Below, one piece after another: positions 1 to 7,463 of a stretch of 45,717 nucleotides of DNA (position 1 is its first letter; every line of letters starts with the position of its first letter). Source of the stretch: CAYPGJ01 sp964638515. Lineage in GTDB: Bacteria; Planctomycetota; Phycisphaerae; Phycisphaerales; UBA1924. The notes under the pieces were generated by a model. It made no database searches, was not told where the DNA came from, and saw only the letters and a program-made list of their open reading frames with translations. Both the position numbers and the translations under genes were made by a program. The DNA is taken from the NCBI GenBank assembly GCA_964638515.1, contig CAZWZL010000023.1, positions 1 to 45,717 on the forward strand. The letters are read 5' to 3'.

Positions 1-240
1 TGTCGTAGGCGTTGACGGCGCCGACGGTGTTCACGTCGAACGCGGTCCGACAGCCGTCGAGCGCGGCGAACTCCATCACGAACGGGACCACGGGCGGCTG
101 CCCCTCCACATCGAGGCAGCGCACGAGACTGGGTCGCAGCGAGATTCGGTAGTGGTCGTCGCGCGAGAACGTGCTGACAGGATATGTGCTCGACTGGGGA
201 TACGGCAGATGTTCGAGGAGCTGTCTGAGAAGGAGTCTGC
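1..240 (-). CDS. Partial unknown protein running off the left edge
   Basis: One minus-strand frame stays open from about position 300 to the window edge. From about 240 downward it has the strong G/C third-position bias of the real genes here. The residues look protein-like, for example TFSRDDHYRISLRP and PPVVPFVMEF. I do not recognise the family. The 5' end is unresolved. No ATG or GTG lies in frame upstream of about 125; the first candidates are a GTG at 124-122 and an ATG at 76-74, both inside the biased region. The gene may therefore use an unusual start or be broken at its 5' end. The plus-strand frame over the same bases is also open but has poor third-position bias, so I take it as a shadow. 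Confidence 0.35.
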
Positions 241-361
241 GGGTGCTCGCGCGGATTTGGGTGGCGGCGAGACGGGGCGGTACGTGGGAACGAGGGAAGC
301 AGAGGCGGGCGGGAGGGAAGGCCCCACGAGGGAACGAGGATCTGAAGAAGCAGCCCCCTCC

Positions 362-382
362 GGTTCACGCTGCGCGTGAACC
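362..382 (-). terminator. Hairpin downstream of the secreted protein gene
   Basis: A perfect 9-bp inverted repeat (GGTTCACGC / GCGTGAACC) with a 3-base loop lies about 60 bases past the stop of the minus-strand gene at 440-1255. There is no T-run after it on that strand. It is therefore a candidate terminator or mRNA 3'-end structure, not a classic intrinsic terminator. Confidence 0.35.
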
Positions 383-439
383 ACCTCCCCCGCGCCTTCG
401 GTGGAGGGAGGGGTTGATCACGGCGCGCGTGTGCATGGA

Positions 440-1255
440 TCAACGACGGCGTTTGGCGCGGGAGAGCGCGGCGAGCGTGAGGAGCGCGGCGGGCGCGGGG
501 GAGGGGATGTGGGCGAGGCCTTGGGTGGCGAAACCGACGCCGGCACCGGTGATGGGCGCGACGAGGGCGTGTGCGCCGGTGGCGGGGTCGATGGTGTAGA
601 GGGACGAGCCGACGTGTGAGGCGTAGAGGAGTTGCTGCTGGGTGTCGAAGGTGAGGCCTCGCCAGATGGCGGACGGGAGCGCGACGCCGGGGAGCTGGGT
701 GGCGCTCGCGTTGTTCTGATCGATGATGATGATGGTGGAGTGTGATGCGGCGAGGCCGTAGAGGGTGTCGGTGCGCGGGTCGTAGGCGAGACCTTCGACG
801 TCGGCGAAGCCGCCGCTGATCTGGCCGATGAGCGAGATGCCGCCGGAGGGGACGCCGTCGGTGGAGACGTTGTAGGAGTAGAGCGCGTTGGTGAGGTTGT
901 CGGTGAAGAAGAGGGTTTGTGATGCGGGGCGGAAGGCGAGGCCGTTTGGGTTGTCTGTTCCGGTGCTGGTGATGGGTGTGATGGCCGCGGTGGAGGCGTT
1001 GACGGAGTAGATGAACTGTGTGGAGAGGTTTCCGCCAACTCCCCAGAGACGTCCGGTGCTTGGATCGGCGGCGAGGCCCCGGAGGGAGAACTGGGCGGCG
1101 GGCGCGGGGATGACGGGGCCGATGACGGTAGCGGCGGCGGTGGATTGATTGATGTCGATGATGACGTCGCTGACGACTTCGCTGCCGAAGAGAATTGCGG
1201 CGTGCGTGTGCGCGGCGAGCGCGAGTTGGAGCGCGACGAGGGCCGTGGTCTTCAT
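440..1255 (-). CDS. Secreted protein with a C-terminal hydrophobic anchor and Arg tail
   Basis: The product has 271 residues. It has a short basic N-terminus and a hydrophobic alanine-rich signal peptide ending near residue 18-20. The body is rich in Thr, Ser and Gly, with repeated segments of the type TGRLWGVGGN, TDTLYGLAAS and QQLLYASHVG. Such segments resemble blades of a propeller-like fold (inference). The C-terminus is PSPAPAALLTLAAL followed by SRAKRRR: a proline-bearing motif, a hydrophobic stretch and a basic tail, as in PEP-CTERM-type sorting signals of Planctomycetes. It is probably exported and processed or anchored at the envelope. A GGGAGA Shine-Dalgarno sequence lies about 9 bases before the ATG. 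The substrate and role are unknown. Confidence 0.75.
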   Translation of the reverse strand: MKTTALVALQLALAAHTHAAILFGSEVVSDVIIDINQSTAAATVIGPVIPAPAAQFSLRGLAADPSTGRLWGVGGNLSTQFIYSVNASTAAITPITSTGTDNPNGLAFRPASQTLFFTDNLTNALYSYNVSTDGVPSGGISLIGQISGGFADVEGLAYDPRTDTLYGLAASHSTIIIIDQNNASATQLPGVALPSAIWRGLTFDTQQQLLYASHVGSSLYTIDPATGAHALVAPITGAGVGFATQGLAHIPSPAPAALLTLAALSRAKRRR

Positions 1256-1427
1256 GCTGTGGGTCTCCCAAAGAAGCCGTGCTGTTCGGCTCGGACTGTG
1301 CTACCGATCACGGTACTGGAAGGCTCGCGGGTGAATCAAGGGGTTTGGGCGCGATGGGAGCGGCCACGGGCGATTGGCGCTCGTGGTGCGTGAAGATTTC
1401 GTTGTGTATGTGGGGCGCGGGGTGGCG

Positions 1428-1811
1428 CTAGGCGAAGGCCTTGATGGCCTTTGGCTCGGAGTCGGCGATGGTGAAGAGGCGGTCGAGTCGGGAGAGCTTG
1501 AGGATGGAGAGGATGTCGGGCTTGAGGTTGACGAGGATGAACTTGCCCTTGGCTTCCTTGCAGGCTTTGTGGAGGGTGATGAGGGCGCCGAGGCCGACGG
1601 AGGTGATCATGGTGACGTCGGTGAGGTCTACGAGGATGCGGTGGTTGGCGCGCTGTGCGGCGGCGATGAGTTCGGCCTGGAGGATTGGGGATTCGCGTTG
1701 GGCGATGTTGTTGCAGGTGACGCGAGCGCGGGCGTAGTGCTGGGCGCCGGGCGCTGGCGAGAGGAGCTCGGTGGTGAGGAAGGCGGCCTCGGTGGTCATC
1801 GTGAGGGCCAT
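1428..1811 (-). CDS. STAS-domain protein (anti-sigma factor antagonist-like)
   Basis: This 127-residue protein is a single STAS domain of the SpoIIAA/RsbV type. These small proteins act in partner-switching pathways by binding an anti-sigma kinase, and phosphorylation of one serine controls the binding. The expected core is visible: a beta strand ILVDLTDVTMI, then TSVGLGALI at residues 70-78, then a helix rich in Lys and Ala. In classic members the phospho-site reads Asp-Ser-Ser-Gly-Leu-Gly. Here it reads Thr-Ser-Val-Gly-Leu-Gly, so one serine (Ser71) remains and the aspartate is lost. No anti-sigma kinase or phosphatase gene lies nearby. The start could be Met1 or Met5. Confidence 0.85.
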   Translation of the reverse strand: MALTMTTEAAFLTTELLSPAPGAQHYARARVTCNNIAQRESPILQAELIAAAQRANHRILVDLTDVTMITSVGLGALITLHKACKEAKGKFILVNLKPDILSILKLSRLDRLFTIADSEPKAIKAFA

Positions 1812-1842
1812 GATACGGGGAACGGGGACGGGCGCGGAGCGC

Positions 1843-2244
1843 TCAAGGCGTGTTGGGATCGATCGATGGGGGCGAGTTGAAGGGGATGGGTTTGCCCTGG
1901 GAGTTGATGGAGACGAGCGTGATGGTGGCGTGGGTGACGGGGACGTTCTGGTTGGTGCGGTATCGCTCGGCCTCTACCTCGACGCGGATGGTGACGGAGG
2001 TGGTTCCGGTGCGTTGGGTGGTGGTGTAGAAGCGGACGATGTCACCGAGATGGACGGGGGCGGTGAAATCGACTCGGTCGATGGAGGCGGTGACCCATCG
2101 GTGTGGGCCGTGGCGACGGGCTTCGACGAACCCGGCCTGATCGATGTAGCCGAGGATGACGCCGCCGAAGATGGTGCCGTAGGAGTTGGTGTCCTTGGGC
2201 ATGGTGACGACCTGGAGGGCGAGCCGGCGGGGGTGATCGGTCAT
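1843..2244 (-). CDS. Acyl-CoA thioesterase, hotdog fold (YciA/BFIT-like)
   Basis: The product has 133 residues, the length of a single hotdog domain. The motif MPKDTNSYGTIFGGVILGYID near residues 15-35 matches the signature of YciA-type acyl-CoA thioesterases, in which an Asn/Asp and the Phe-Gly-Gly turn shape the active site. The later strand VTASIDRVDFTAPVHLGDIV is the second conserved part. It probably hydrolyses acyl-CoA to free acid and CoA in the cytoplasm; the chain-length preference cannot be read from sequence. It is divergent from nadB, with only 50 bases between the start codons. It has no Shine-Dalgarno sequence, but TACCAT lies 6 bases before the ATG, which suggests a leaderless message. 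Confidence 0.85.
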   Translation of the reverse strand: MTDHPRRLALQVVTMPKDTNSYGTIFGGVILGYIDQAGFVEARRHGPHRWVTASIDRVDFTAPVHLGDIVRFYTTTQRTGTTSVTIRVEVEAERYRTNQNVPVTHATITLVSINSQGKPIPFNSPPSIDPNTP

Positions 2245-2250
2245 GGGTGA

Positions 2251-2256
2251 ATGGTA
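2251..2256 (-). promoter_or_regulatory. Candidate -10 element (TACCAT) for the thioesterase, leaderless spacing
   Basis: Read on the minus strand, TACCAT is followed by 6 bases and then the ATG at 2244-2242. Transcription starting about 7 bases past the hexamer would begin at the A of the start codon. No convincing -35 element was seen. Confidence 0.4.
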
Positions 2257-2282
2257 CGGAAGGGCGGGCGGGGTGTCGGGCG

Positions 2283-2288
2283 TAGACT
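2283..2288 (+). promoter_or_regulatory. Candidate -10 element (TAGACT) for nadB, leaderless spacing
   Basis: TAGACT is followed by 6 bases and then the GTG start of nadB at 2295. No Shine-Dalgarno sequence lies between them. The arrangement mirrors the divergent thioesterase promoter 27 bases away. Confidence 0.45.
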
Positions 2289-2294
2289 GGCGTC

Positions 2295-3986
2295 GTGCAT
2301 GAGGCGTTTTCCAAGCGGCGGTATCTGATTCCGTTCCGGGCGAGTCTGCTGCCGCAGATTTTTACGGACACGCTGGTGATCGGCGCGGGGGTTGCGGGGT
2401 TGCGCGCGGCGGTGTCGGCGGGTGAGGGGGGGTGTGAGGCGATCGTGCTGGCGAAAGGGGAGCTGGGGCTGTCGAACACGGCGTGGGCGCAGGGGGGGAT
2501 TGCCGCGGTGATCGGGGAGGGAGACAACATCGGGGCGCACGTGCGTGACACGATCGAGGCGGGCGCGGGGCTGTGTGATGAGGCGGTGGTGCGCGAGGTG
2601 GCGGGGCTTGGGGGAGAGCGTGTTCGCGAGTTGATGTCGTGGGGGATGCGGGTGGACACGGACGCGCGCGGGGTGGGGGCGCTCGGGCTGGCGGGGGGGC
2701 ACTCGGGGAAGCGGATCGTGCTTGCGGTTGGGGATGCGACGGGGCGGGAGTTGGCGCGAGTGCTGCTGGAGCGGGCGCGGGGGACGAAGGGCGTTCGCGT
2801 GTTCGAGAGGTGCTTTGCGCTGGATTTGATTACGGCGGGAGAGGGAGAGGGGGCGAGTTGCGTCGGGGCGATCACGCATCACCCGCGGTATGGGCTGCAG
2901 GTGATCTGGGCGAAGGCGACGGTGCTGGCAAGCGGCGGCGCTGGCGCGTTGTGGCGTGAGACGACGAACCCGAGGGTGGCGACGGCGGACGGCGTGGCGA
3001 TGGCGTGGCGCGCGGGGGCGGGCGTGGCGGACATGGCGTTCATGCAGTTTCACCCGACGGCGCTGTATGTGGCGGGCGCGTCGCGCGCGCTCATCAGCGA
3101 GGCGGTGCGTGGCGAGGGGGCAACGCTGGTGGACCGGAGCGGGCGGCGGTTCATGGTTGGGGAGCATGAGCGGGCGGAATTGGCGGCAAGGGATGTGGTG
3201 AGCCGAGCGATCGTGCGGCACATGGCGAGGGAGGGCTCGTCGAACGTGTGGCTGGATGCTCGTGGCGTGTCGGGGTTTGCGTCGCGGTTTCCGGGGATCG
3301 CGAAGACGTTGGAGGGGGTTGGGCTGGACGCCACGAAGGATTTGATTCCGGTGCAGCCGGCGGCGCACTACATGGTTGGCGGGGTGGCGGTTGATTCGGA
3401 GGGTCGGACGAGTGTGCCGGGGCTGTACGCGGTGGGCGAGGCGAGCTGCACGGGGCTGCACGGGGCGAATCGGCTGGCGAGCAACTCGCTGCTGGAGGGG
3501 CTGGTGTACGGCGCGGTGGTGGGCGGGGTTTCTGCGGAGATGAAGGGGACGACGAACGGATGGGGCGTGTCGGGCGCGCGGACGCCGATGCAGGTGATCT
3601 CGGACATCCCGATTTCGGATCGGGGCGATCTGGACCTGGGAGATGTGCGGTCGAGCGTGCGATCGGCGATGTGGCGGAATGTGGGGGTTGAGCGGAGCGG
3701 GGCGAAGTTGCGCGACGTGGTTGAGATGGTGGACTTCTGGGGGCGGTACACACTGGACAAGATCTTTGATGAGCCGGCGGGTTGGGAGGCTCAGAACATG
3801 CTTTGGGGGGCGTGGCTCGCGGCGCGCTCGGCGCTTTGGCGGGAAGAGAGCCGTGGATGTCACGCGCGGACGGAGTTTGTGGGGGCGAGCGAGGCGTTTG
3901 CGGTGCACGATGTGTGGCGGAAGGGCATTGAGGGAGTGGAGCGGCGCGCGAGCCTGGGTGGGAGCGCGCGGGAGGCCGCGGCGTGA
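2295..3986 (+). CDS. nadB: L-aspartate oxidase
   Basis: NadB oxidises L-aspartate to iminoaspartate with FAD, the first step of de novo NAD synthesis. The 563-residue product has the normal length. The FAD-binding Rossmann motif DTLVIGAGVAGLRAA is at about residues 26-40, followed by the ELGLSNTAWAQGGIAA segment typical of the family. The catalytic-domain motif MQFHPTAL and the FAD-contacting HYMVGGV and GLHGANRLASNSLLEGLVYG segments are all present. The C-terminal helical domain is complete. The GTG at 2295 is chosen because it starts the conserved frame and sits 6 bases after a TAGACT hexamer. NadA and NadC are not in the window. The stop overlaps the next gene (GTGA). Confidence 0.95.
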   Translation: MHEAFSKRRYLIPFRASLLPQIFTDTLVIGAGVAGLRAAVSAGEGGCEAIVLAKGELGLSNTAWAQGGIAAVIGEGDNIGAHVRDTIEAGAGLCDEAVVREVAGLGGERVRELMSWGMRVDTDARGVGALGLAGGHSGKRIVLAVGDATGRELARVLLERARGTKGVRVFERCFALDLITAGEGEGASCVGAITHHPRYGLQVIWAKATVLASGGAGALWRETTNPRVATADGVAMAWRAGAGVADMAFMQFHPTALYVAGASRALISEAVRGEGATLVDRSGRRFMVGEHERAELAARDVVSRAIVRHMAREGSSNVWLDARGVSGFASRFPGIAKTLEGVGLDATKDLIPVQPAAHYMVGGVAVDSEGRTSVPGLYAVGEASCTGLHGANRLASNSLLEGLVYGAVVGGVSAEMKGTTNGWGVSGARTPMQVISDIPISDRGDLDLGDVRSSVRSAMWRNVGVERSGAKLRDVVEMVDFWGRYTLDKIFDEPAGWEAQNMLWGAWLAARSALWREESRGCHARTEFVGASEAFAVHDVWRKGIEGVERRASLGGSAREAAA

Positions 3987-4621
3987 AGCGGGGGTTCGCG
4001 GCGCTGAGTGCGTTGGTGGTGGTGTTGATCTGCGCGGGATGCGAGGAGCGGGTGGTTCGGGTGAGCGGCGGGTTGACGGGGGTGTCGGGCGCGGAGGGCG
4101 GGCTGCAGACGCAGCGGGCCGTGCTGAGTGAGAGCGAGAAGGAGCGCGCGTTTGCGCGGGCGAACAACCCGATGGGGTACCCGCCTCCGGAGGAAGTTGC
4201 GGGGACGGCGGAGATCCGGGACCTGCGCTGGGCGGAGGCTGACGGGACGGTGCGCGTGGTCTCGCGGAACCCGCGCGAGTTGCTGTATCAGTTGCAGCGG
4301 GCGTTGCGGGATGAGGACGGCGCGTTGCTGGAGCGTGAATTGCTGGCGGCGCGGACGAAGCAGGCGTACCGGAGCGCCGGGAAGGATGAGGGCGAGGCGG
4401 CGGCGTTTCTGCTGAAGCACCGCGAGGACCTGTTGATCCTGTTCCAGCAGTTTCCGATGGGCGAGTTGACGCCGGGGGTGTTCGCGCAGCCGATGGACAC
4501 GAATCGGTTTTATGTGGAGGTGGAGAAGGGGATGCGGGACGGGATGGGTCGGCTGCTGCGGTTTCGGGGGATCGAGTGGGAGTATGAGGCGGACGCGTGC
4601 CGGCTGGTGAAAGTGTGGTAG
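3983..4621 (+). CDS. Predicted lipoprotein of unknown function
   Basis: The product has 212 residues. Its N-terminal signal LSALVVVLICAGC ends at Cys20, a probable lipid-attachment cysteine, although position -3 is Cys and not the usual Leu or Val. The mature part is hydrophilic and mostly helical, with a region resembling a simple folded domain around EWEYEADACRLVKVW at the C-terminus. I do not recognise the family. Its GTG start overlaps the nadB stop by four bases, so it is probably translationally coupled to nadB. The next gene, vsr, follows after 9 bases. A role in NAD synthesis is not implied. Confidence 0.7.
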   Translation: MKRGFAALSALVVVLICAGCEERVVRVSGGLTGVSGAEGGLQTQRAVLSESEKERAFARANNPMGYPPPEEVAGTAEIRDLRWAEADGTVRVVSRNPRELLYQLQRALRDEDGALLERELLAARTKQAYRSAGKDEGEAAAFLLKHREDLLILFQQFPMGELTPGVFAQPMDTNRFYVEVEKGMRDGMGRLLRFRGIEWEYEADACRLVKVW

Positions 4622-4630
4622 GAGGACGTC

Positions 4631-5065
4631 GTGGATGATCGGAGCGCGGCGGCGCGATCGGAGACGATGCGGCGGGTGAAGTCGCGGGGGACGAGTTGCG
4701 AGGCGGCGCTGGGGGTGGAGCTGAAGCGGCGGGGGCTGCGGTGGTCGAGGGGGAAGCGGGCGGACGGGGTGGCGGGGAAGCCGGACTTCGTGTTCTGGCG
4801 TGCGCGCGTTGCGGTGTTCGTGGATGGATGTTTCTGGCACGGGTGCGAGGAGCACTGCCGCGTGCCGAGGGGGAACAGGGCGTATTGGGAGAGGAAGATC
4901 GCGCGGAACACGGAGCGGGACGCGCGGGTGCGGCGGGAGCTACGGGCGGCGGGGTGGCGCGTGGTACGGGTGTGGGAGCACGCCGTTGTGAGGAGCGTGG
5001 CGCGGTGCGGGGCGAGGGTGGAGAGGGTGGTGAGGGAGGCGGAGGCGGTGGGGGGACGCGCGTAG
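4631..5065 (+). CDS. vsr: Very short patch repair (Vsr) mismatch endonuclease
   Basis: Vsr nicks DNA 5' of a T:G mismatch made when 5-methylcytosine deaminates, starting short-patch repair. The 144-residue product has the family length. It shows GKPDFVF with the metal-binding Asp52, the VFVDGCFWHGC zinc/active-site segment (Cys67, His70, Cys72), and the helix NRAYWERKIARN followed by RD near residues 82-97. The ending WRVVRVWEHAV is also typical. AGGAGG precedes the GTG start with a 5-base spacing. No cytosine-5 methyltransferase is seen in the window, so the usual dcm partner is absent locally. The TAG stop lies inside a putative -10 for panB. Confidence 0.9.
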   Translation: MDDRSAAARSETMRRVKSRGTSCEAALGVELKRRGLRWSRGKRADGVAGKPDFVFWRARVAVFVDGCFWHGCEEHCRVPRGNRAYWERKIARNTERDARVRRELRAAGWRVVRVWEHAVVRSVARCGARVERVVREAEAVGGRA

Positions 5066-5068
5066 AAT
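5063..5068 (+). promoter_or_regulatory. Candidate -10 element (TAGAAT) for panB inside the vsr stop
   Basis: TAGAAT overlaps the TAG stop of vsr. It is followed by 7 bases and the ATG at 5076. This supports 5076, not the in-frame ATG at 5067, as the panB start on a leaderless message. Confidence 0.4.
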
Positions 5069-5075
5069 GGTGGTC

Positions 5076-5912
5076 ATGAGCCAGGAGTCAGCGGTCGAGC
5101 GGGTGACGATTCGGACGCTCAAGCGGATGGCGGCGCGGGGGGAGCCGTTCGCGTGCCTGACGTGTTATGACGCAACGACGGCGCGGTGGCTGGAGGCCGC
5201 GGGGGTGCACGTGCTGCTGGTGGGCGACACGGCGGCGGAGGTGGTGCTGGGATTTGACAGCACGATCCACATGCCGCTGGACGTTGCGGTGGCGTTGACG
5301 GCGGGGGTGAAGCGCGGGGCGCCGAGCCGGCTGGTGATGGCGGACATGCCGTTCATGTCGTATCAGGCCGGGGAGGACGAGGCGGTGCGGAACGCGGGCC
5401 GATTCCTGACGGAGGGGCTTGCGGATGTGGTGAAGGTGGAGGCGGACGCGTCGATGGCGCCGCTGGTGCGGCGGATGACTCGTGCGGGGATTGCGGTGTG
5501 CGGGCACGTGGGGAGTCGGCCGCAGACGGTTCGGGTGACGGGCGGCTACGCCAGCGCCGGGAGGACGCCTTCGGAGGCTGAGGAGATCGTGCGGGATGCT
5601 CGGGCGTTGGAAGAGGCGGGCGCGGTGTGTCTGCTGGTGGAGGCCGTGCCCTGTGAGGTGGCGGATCGGGTGGTTCGTGAGACGAGCGTGCCGGTGATCG
5701 GGATCGGGGCGGGGGCGGGGGTGCACGGGCAGATCCTGGTGCTGCACGACCTGATCGGGATGACGCGTTGGCAGCCGGGGTTTGCGGAGCCGGTGGCGCG
5801 AGTTGGGGAGGCGATCCGTGGCGCGGCGGAGGAGTGGGTGAAGAAGGTGGCGGCGCGGCGGGCAAGCGAGTTTCGGTTTGAGATGAAACGCGAGGGGGCG
5901 AAGTCGGTTTAG
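5076..5912 (+). CDS. panB: 3-methyl-2-oxobutanoate hydroxymethyltransferase
   Basis: PanB adds a hydroxymethyl group from methylenetetrahydrofolate to alpha-ketoisovalerate, giving ketopantoate for pantothenate and CoA synthesis. The TIM-barrel protein is complete at 278 residues from the ATG at 5076. Family signatures are FACLTCYDATTARWLEAAGV, LLVGDTAAEVVLGFDSTIHM (metal and substrate binding), VVKVEADASM, GHVGSRPQTV and the C-terminal VIGIGAGAGVHGQILVLHDL with the glycine-rich loop. An alternative in-frame ATG at 5067 would add three residues. It follows vsr directly. panC and panD are not in the window. Confidence 0.95.
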   Translation: MSQESAVERVTIRTLKRMAARGEPFACLTCYDATTARWLEAAGVHVLLVGDTAAEVVLGFDSTIHMPLDVAVALTAGVKRGAPSRLVMADMPFMSYQAGEDEAVRNAGRFLTEGLADVVKVEADASMAPLVRRMTRAGIAVCGHVGSRPQTVRVTGGYASAGRTPSEAEEIVRDARALEEAGAVCLLVEAVPCEVADRVVRETSVPVIGIGAGAGVHGQILVLHDLIGMTRWQPGFAEPVARVGEAIRGAAEEWVKKVAARRASEFRFEMKREGAKSV

Positions 5913-5977
5913 AAGGACGTGCGGTTGAGCGGCTGGCGCGTGTGGGGCGCGGCCGGAAGGACTAAGGAGCGCGCGGC

Positions 5978-7450
5978 ATGCGACGGATCGTGACGGTGGC
6001 GCCTTCGCTGGTGGTGTGTGGGGCTGTGGGGCTTGCGGTGTGGGGCGCGCCGCGGGTGGTTCGGGACGCGATGCGGGCGCGCGTGGAGGGGCGGGTCACG
6101 CTTGCGCAGCAGCGGCTTGACGGTGACGATGTTCTGGAGCGGTTGAACCGCGCGGTGGCGGACATCGCTGAGGCGGTGGGGCCGAGCGTTGTGCACATCG
6201 ACGCGGTGGCTGGTGGTCGTCGGAGCGCGTTTTCAGCCGGGGCGGGTTGGGTGTACGACGAGGTTGGGCACGTGGTGACGAACGCGCACGTGGTTCGGGG
6301 CGCGGAGGAGTTGCGAGTGCAATTCTGGGATGGGAGCAGCGCGCGGGCGGTGTTCATTGGAGAGGATCAGGCGACGGACATCGCGGTGCTGCGCACGGAG
6401 GCGGGCACGAGCGTGATTCCGGCGCGGCGCGCGAAGGGCTCGGTGGTGCGCGTGGGGGAGCGGGTGTTTGCGTTCGGTTCGCCGTTCGGGTTCAAGTTCT
6501 CGATGAGCGAGGGGATTGTGTCGGGGGTCGGCCGTTTTGCGCGTGGTGTGACGGGGCCGGGCGGGTATACGAATTTTCTGCAGACGGACGCCGCGGTGAA
6601 CCCGGGGAATTCGGGCGGGCCGCTGATTGACATCCGGGGTCGCGTGATCGGTATGAACACAGCGATCGTGACGGGGGACAATCTGGACGGGAGTGTGGAG
6701 GCGAAGAGCCAGAGCGCGGGCGTCGGGTTTGCGATTCCGGTGGAGACGATTGAGTCGGTGGTGGAGCAGATTGTTTCGAAGGGCGTGGTGCTGCGCGGTT
6801 TTCTCGGCGTTGGGGGCCTGGAACGTGTGGGGAGTGAGGAATTGGTGCGGTATGGCGTGAGCGGGGGCGGCGAGTTTCGGGGGATGGGCCTGCTGGTTGG
6901 AAACGTCGTCGCGGGTGAAGCGGCGGCCAAGGCGGGCGTGCGCGAGGGGGACGTCATTACACATGTTGCGGGCGAGCGCGTGCTGAACACCTGGGTGTTG
7001 CAGTCGAAGGTGGGCTCGAAGCGGCCGGGGGATGCGCTTCGGATGACGCTGTGGCGCGAGGGGAAGACGGTGGAGACGGAGGTTCGCCTGGGGGCGGCGG
7101 CGTTTGATGGTCGGGGGCAGTTGCGGGCGGTGGATGCGGATGCGTACGTCGCGGAGCGTCGCGGGAAGGGGGTTCCGGAAGAGGAGCGCGTGGCGCGGCT
7201 GCTGGCGCGGATGGGGATTGCGGATGTGGCGGCGGCGGAAGCGGGAGTGCGACTGATGCTGGTGCGCGGCGGGTCTTCGGCGCACGAGCAGGGCTTCCGT
7301 ACGGGGCAGGTGGTTCGGAAGGTGAACGGCTCTGCGGTGGTGAGCGCGGCGGAGTTTTATCGCGCTGTCGGCGCTGCGGGAGAGGCGTGCGAGATGGATG
7401 TTGAGGAGTCGGAGGGTGTGGTGCGGCTTCGCTTGCGGGTGGGCGACTGA
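5978..7450 (+). CDS. HtrA/DegP-like trypsin-type serine protease with PDZ domains
   Basis: This is a periplasmic or membrane-tethered quality-control protease of 490 residues. An N-terminal hydrophobic segment (about residues 5-24) can act as a signal anchor. The protease domain carries the full triad: His104 in VVTNAHVV, Asp134 in ATDIAVLR and Ser212 in NPGNSGGPLID. A PDZ domain spans about 260-370 (VLRGFLGVGG, AAKAGVREGDVITHV). A second, weaker PDZ-like region covers about 410-485 (GSSAHEQGFRTGQVVRKVNG). AAGGAG lies a few bases before the ATG. The gene ends 6 bases before the convergent hydrolase gene. Confidence 0.93.
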   Translation: MRRIVTVAPSLVVCGAVGLAVWGAPRVVRDAMRARVEGRVTLAQQRLDGDDVLERLNRAVADIAEAVGPSVVHIDAVAGGRRSAFSAGAGWVYDEVGHVVTNAHVVRGAEELRVQFWDGSSARAVFIGEDQATDIAVLRTEAGTSVIPARRAKGSVVRVGERVFAFGSPFGFKFSMSEGIVSGVGRFARGVTGPGGYTNFLQTDAAVNPGNSGGPLIDIRGRVIGMNTAIVTGDNLDGSVEAKSQSAGVGFAIPVETIESVVEQIVSKGVVLRGFLGVGGLERVGSEELVRYGVSGGGEFRGMGLLVGNVVAGEAAAKAGVREGDVITHVAGERVLNTWVLQSKVGSKRPGDALRMTLWREGKTVETEVRLGAAAFDGRGQLRAVDADAYVAERRGKGVPEEERVARLLARMGIADVAAAEAGVRLMLVRGGSSAHEQGFRTGQVVRKVNGSAVVSAAEFYRAVGAAGEACEMDVEESEGVVRLRLRVGD

Positions 7451-7463
7451 TGACTATCAGTTG
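7444..7463. terminator. Palindrome spanning both convergent stop codons
   Basis: ACTGAT and ATCAGT form a perfect 6-bp stem around GACT at 7446-7461, extendable by a G-U and a C-G pair. The stem contains the TGA of the plus-strand protease gene and the TGA of the minus-strand hydrolase gene. It could act as a shared bidirectional 3'-end structure. It is weak and has no T-run. Confidence 0.3.

Noticed and set aside
2241..3908. 555-residue minus-strand open frame
   Set aside because: Antisense shadow of nadB, Arg/His/Pro-rich.
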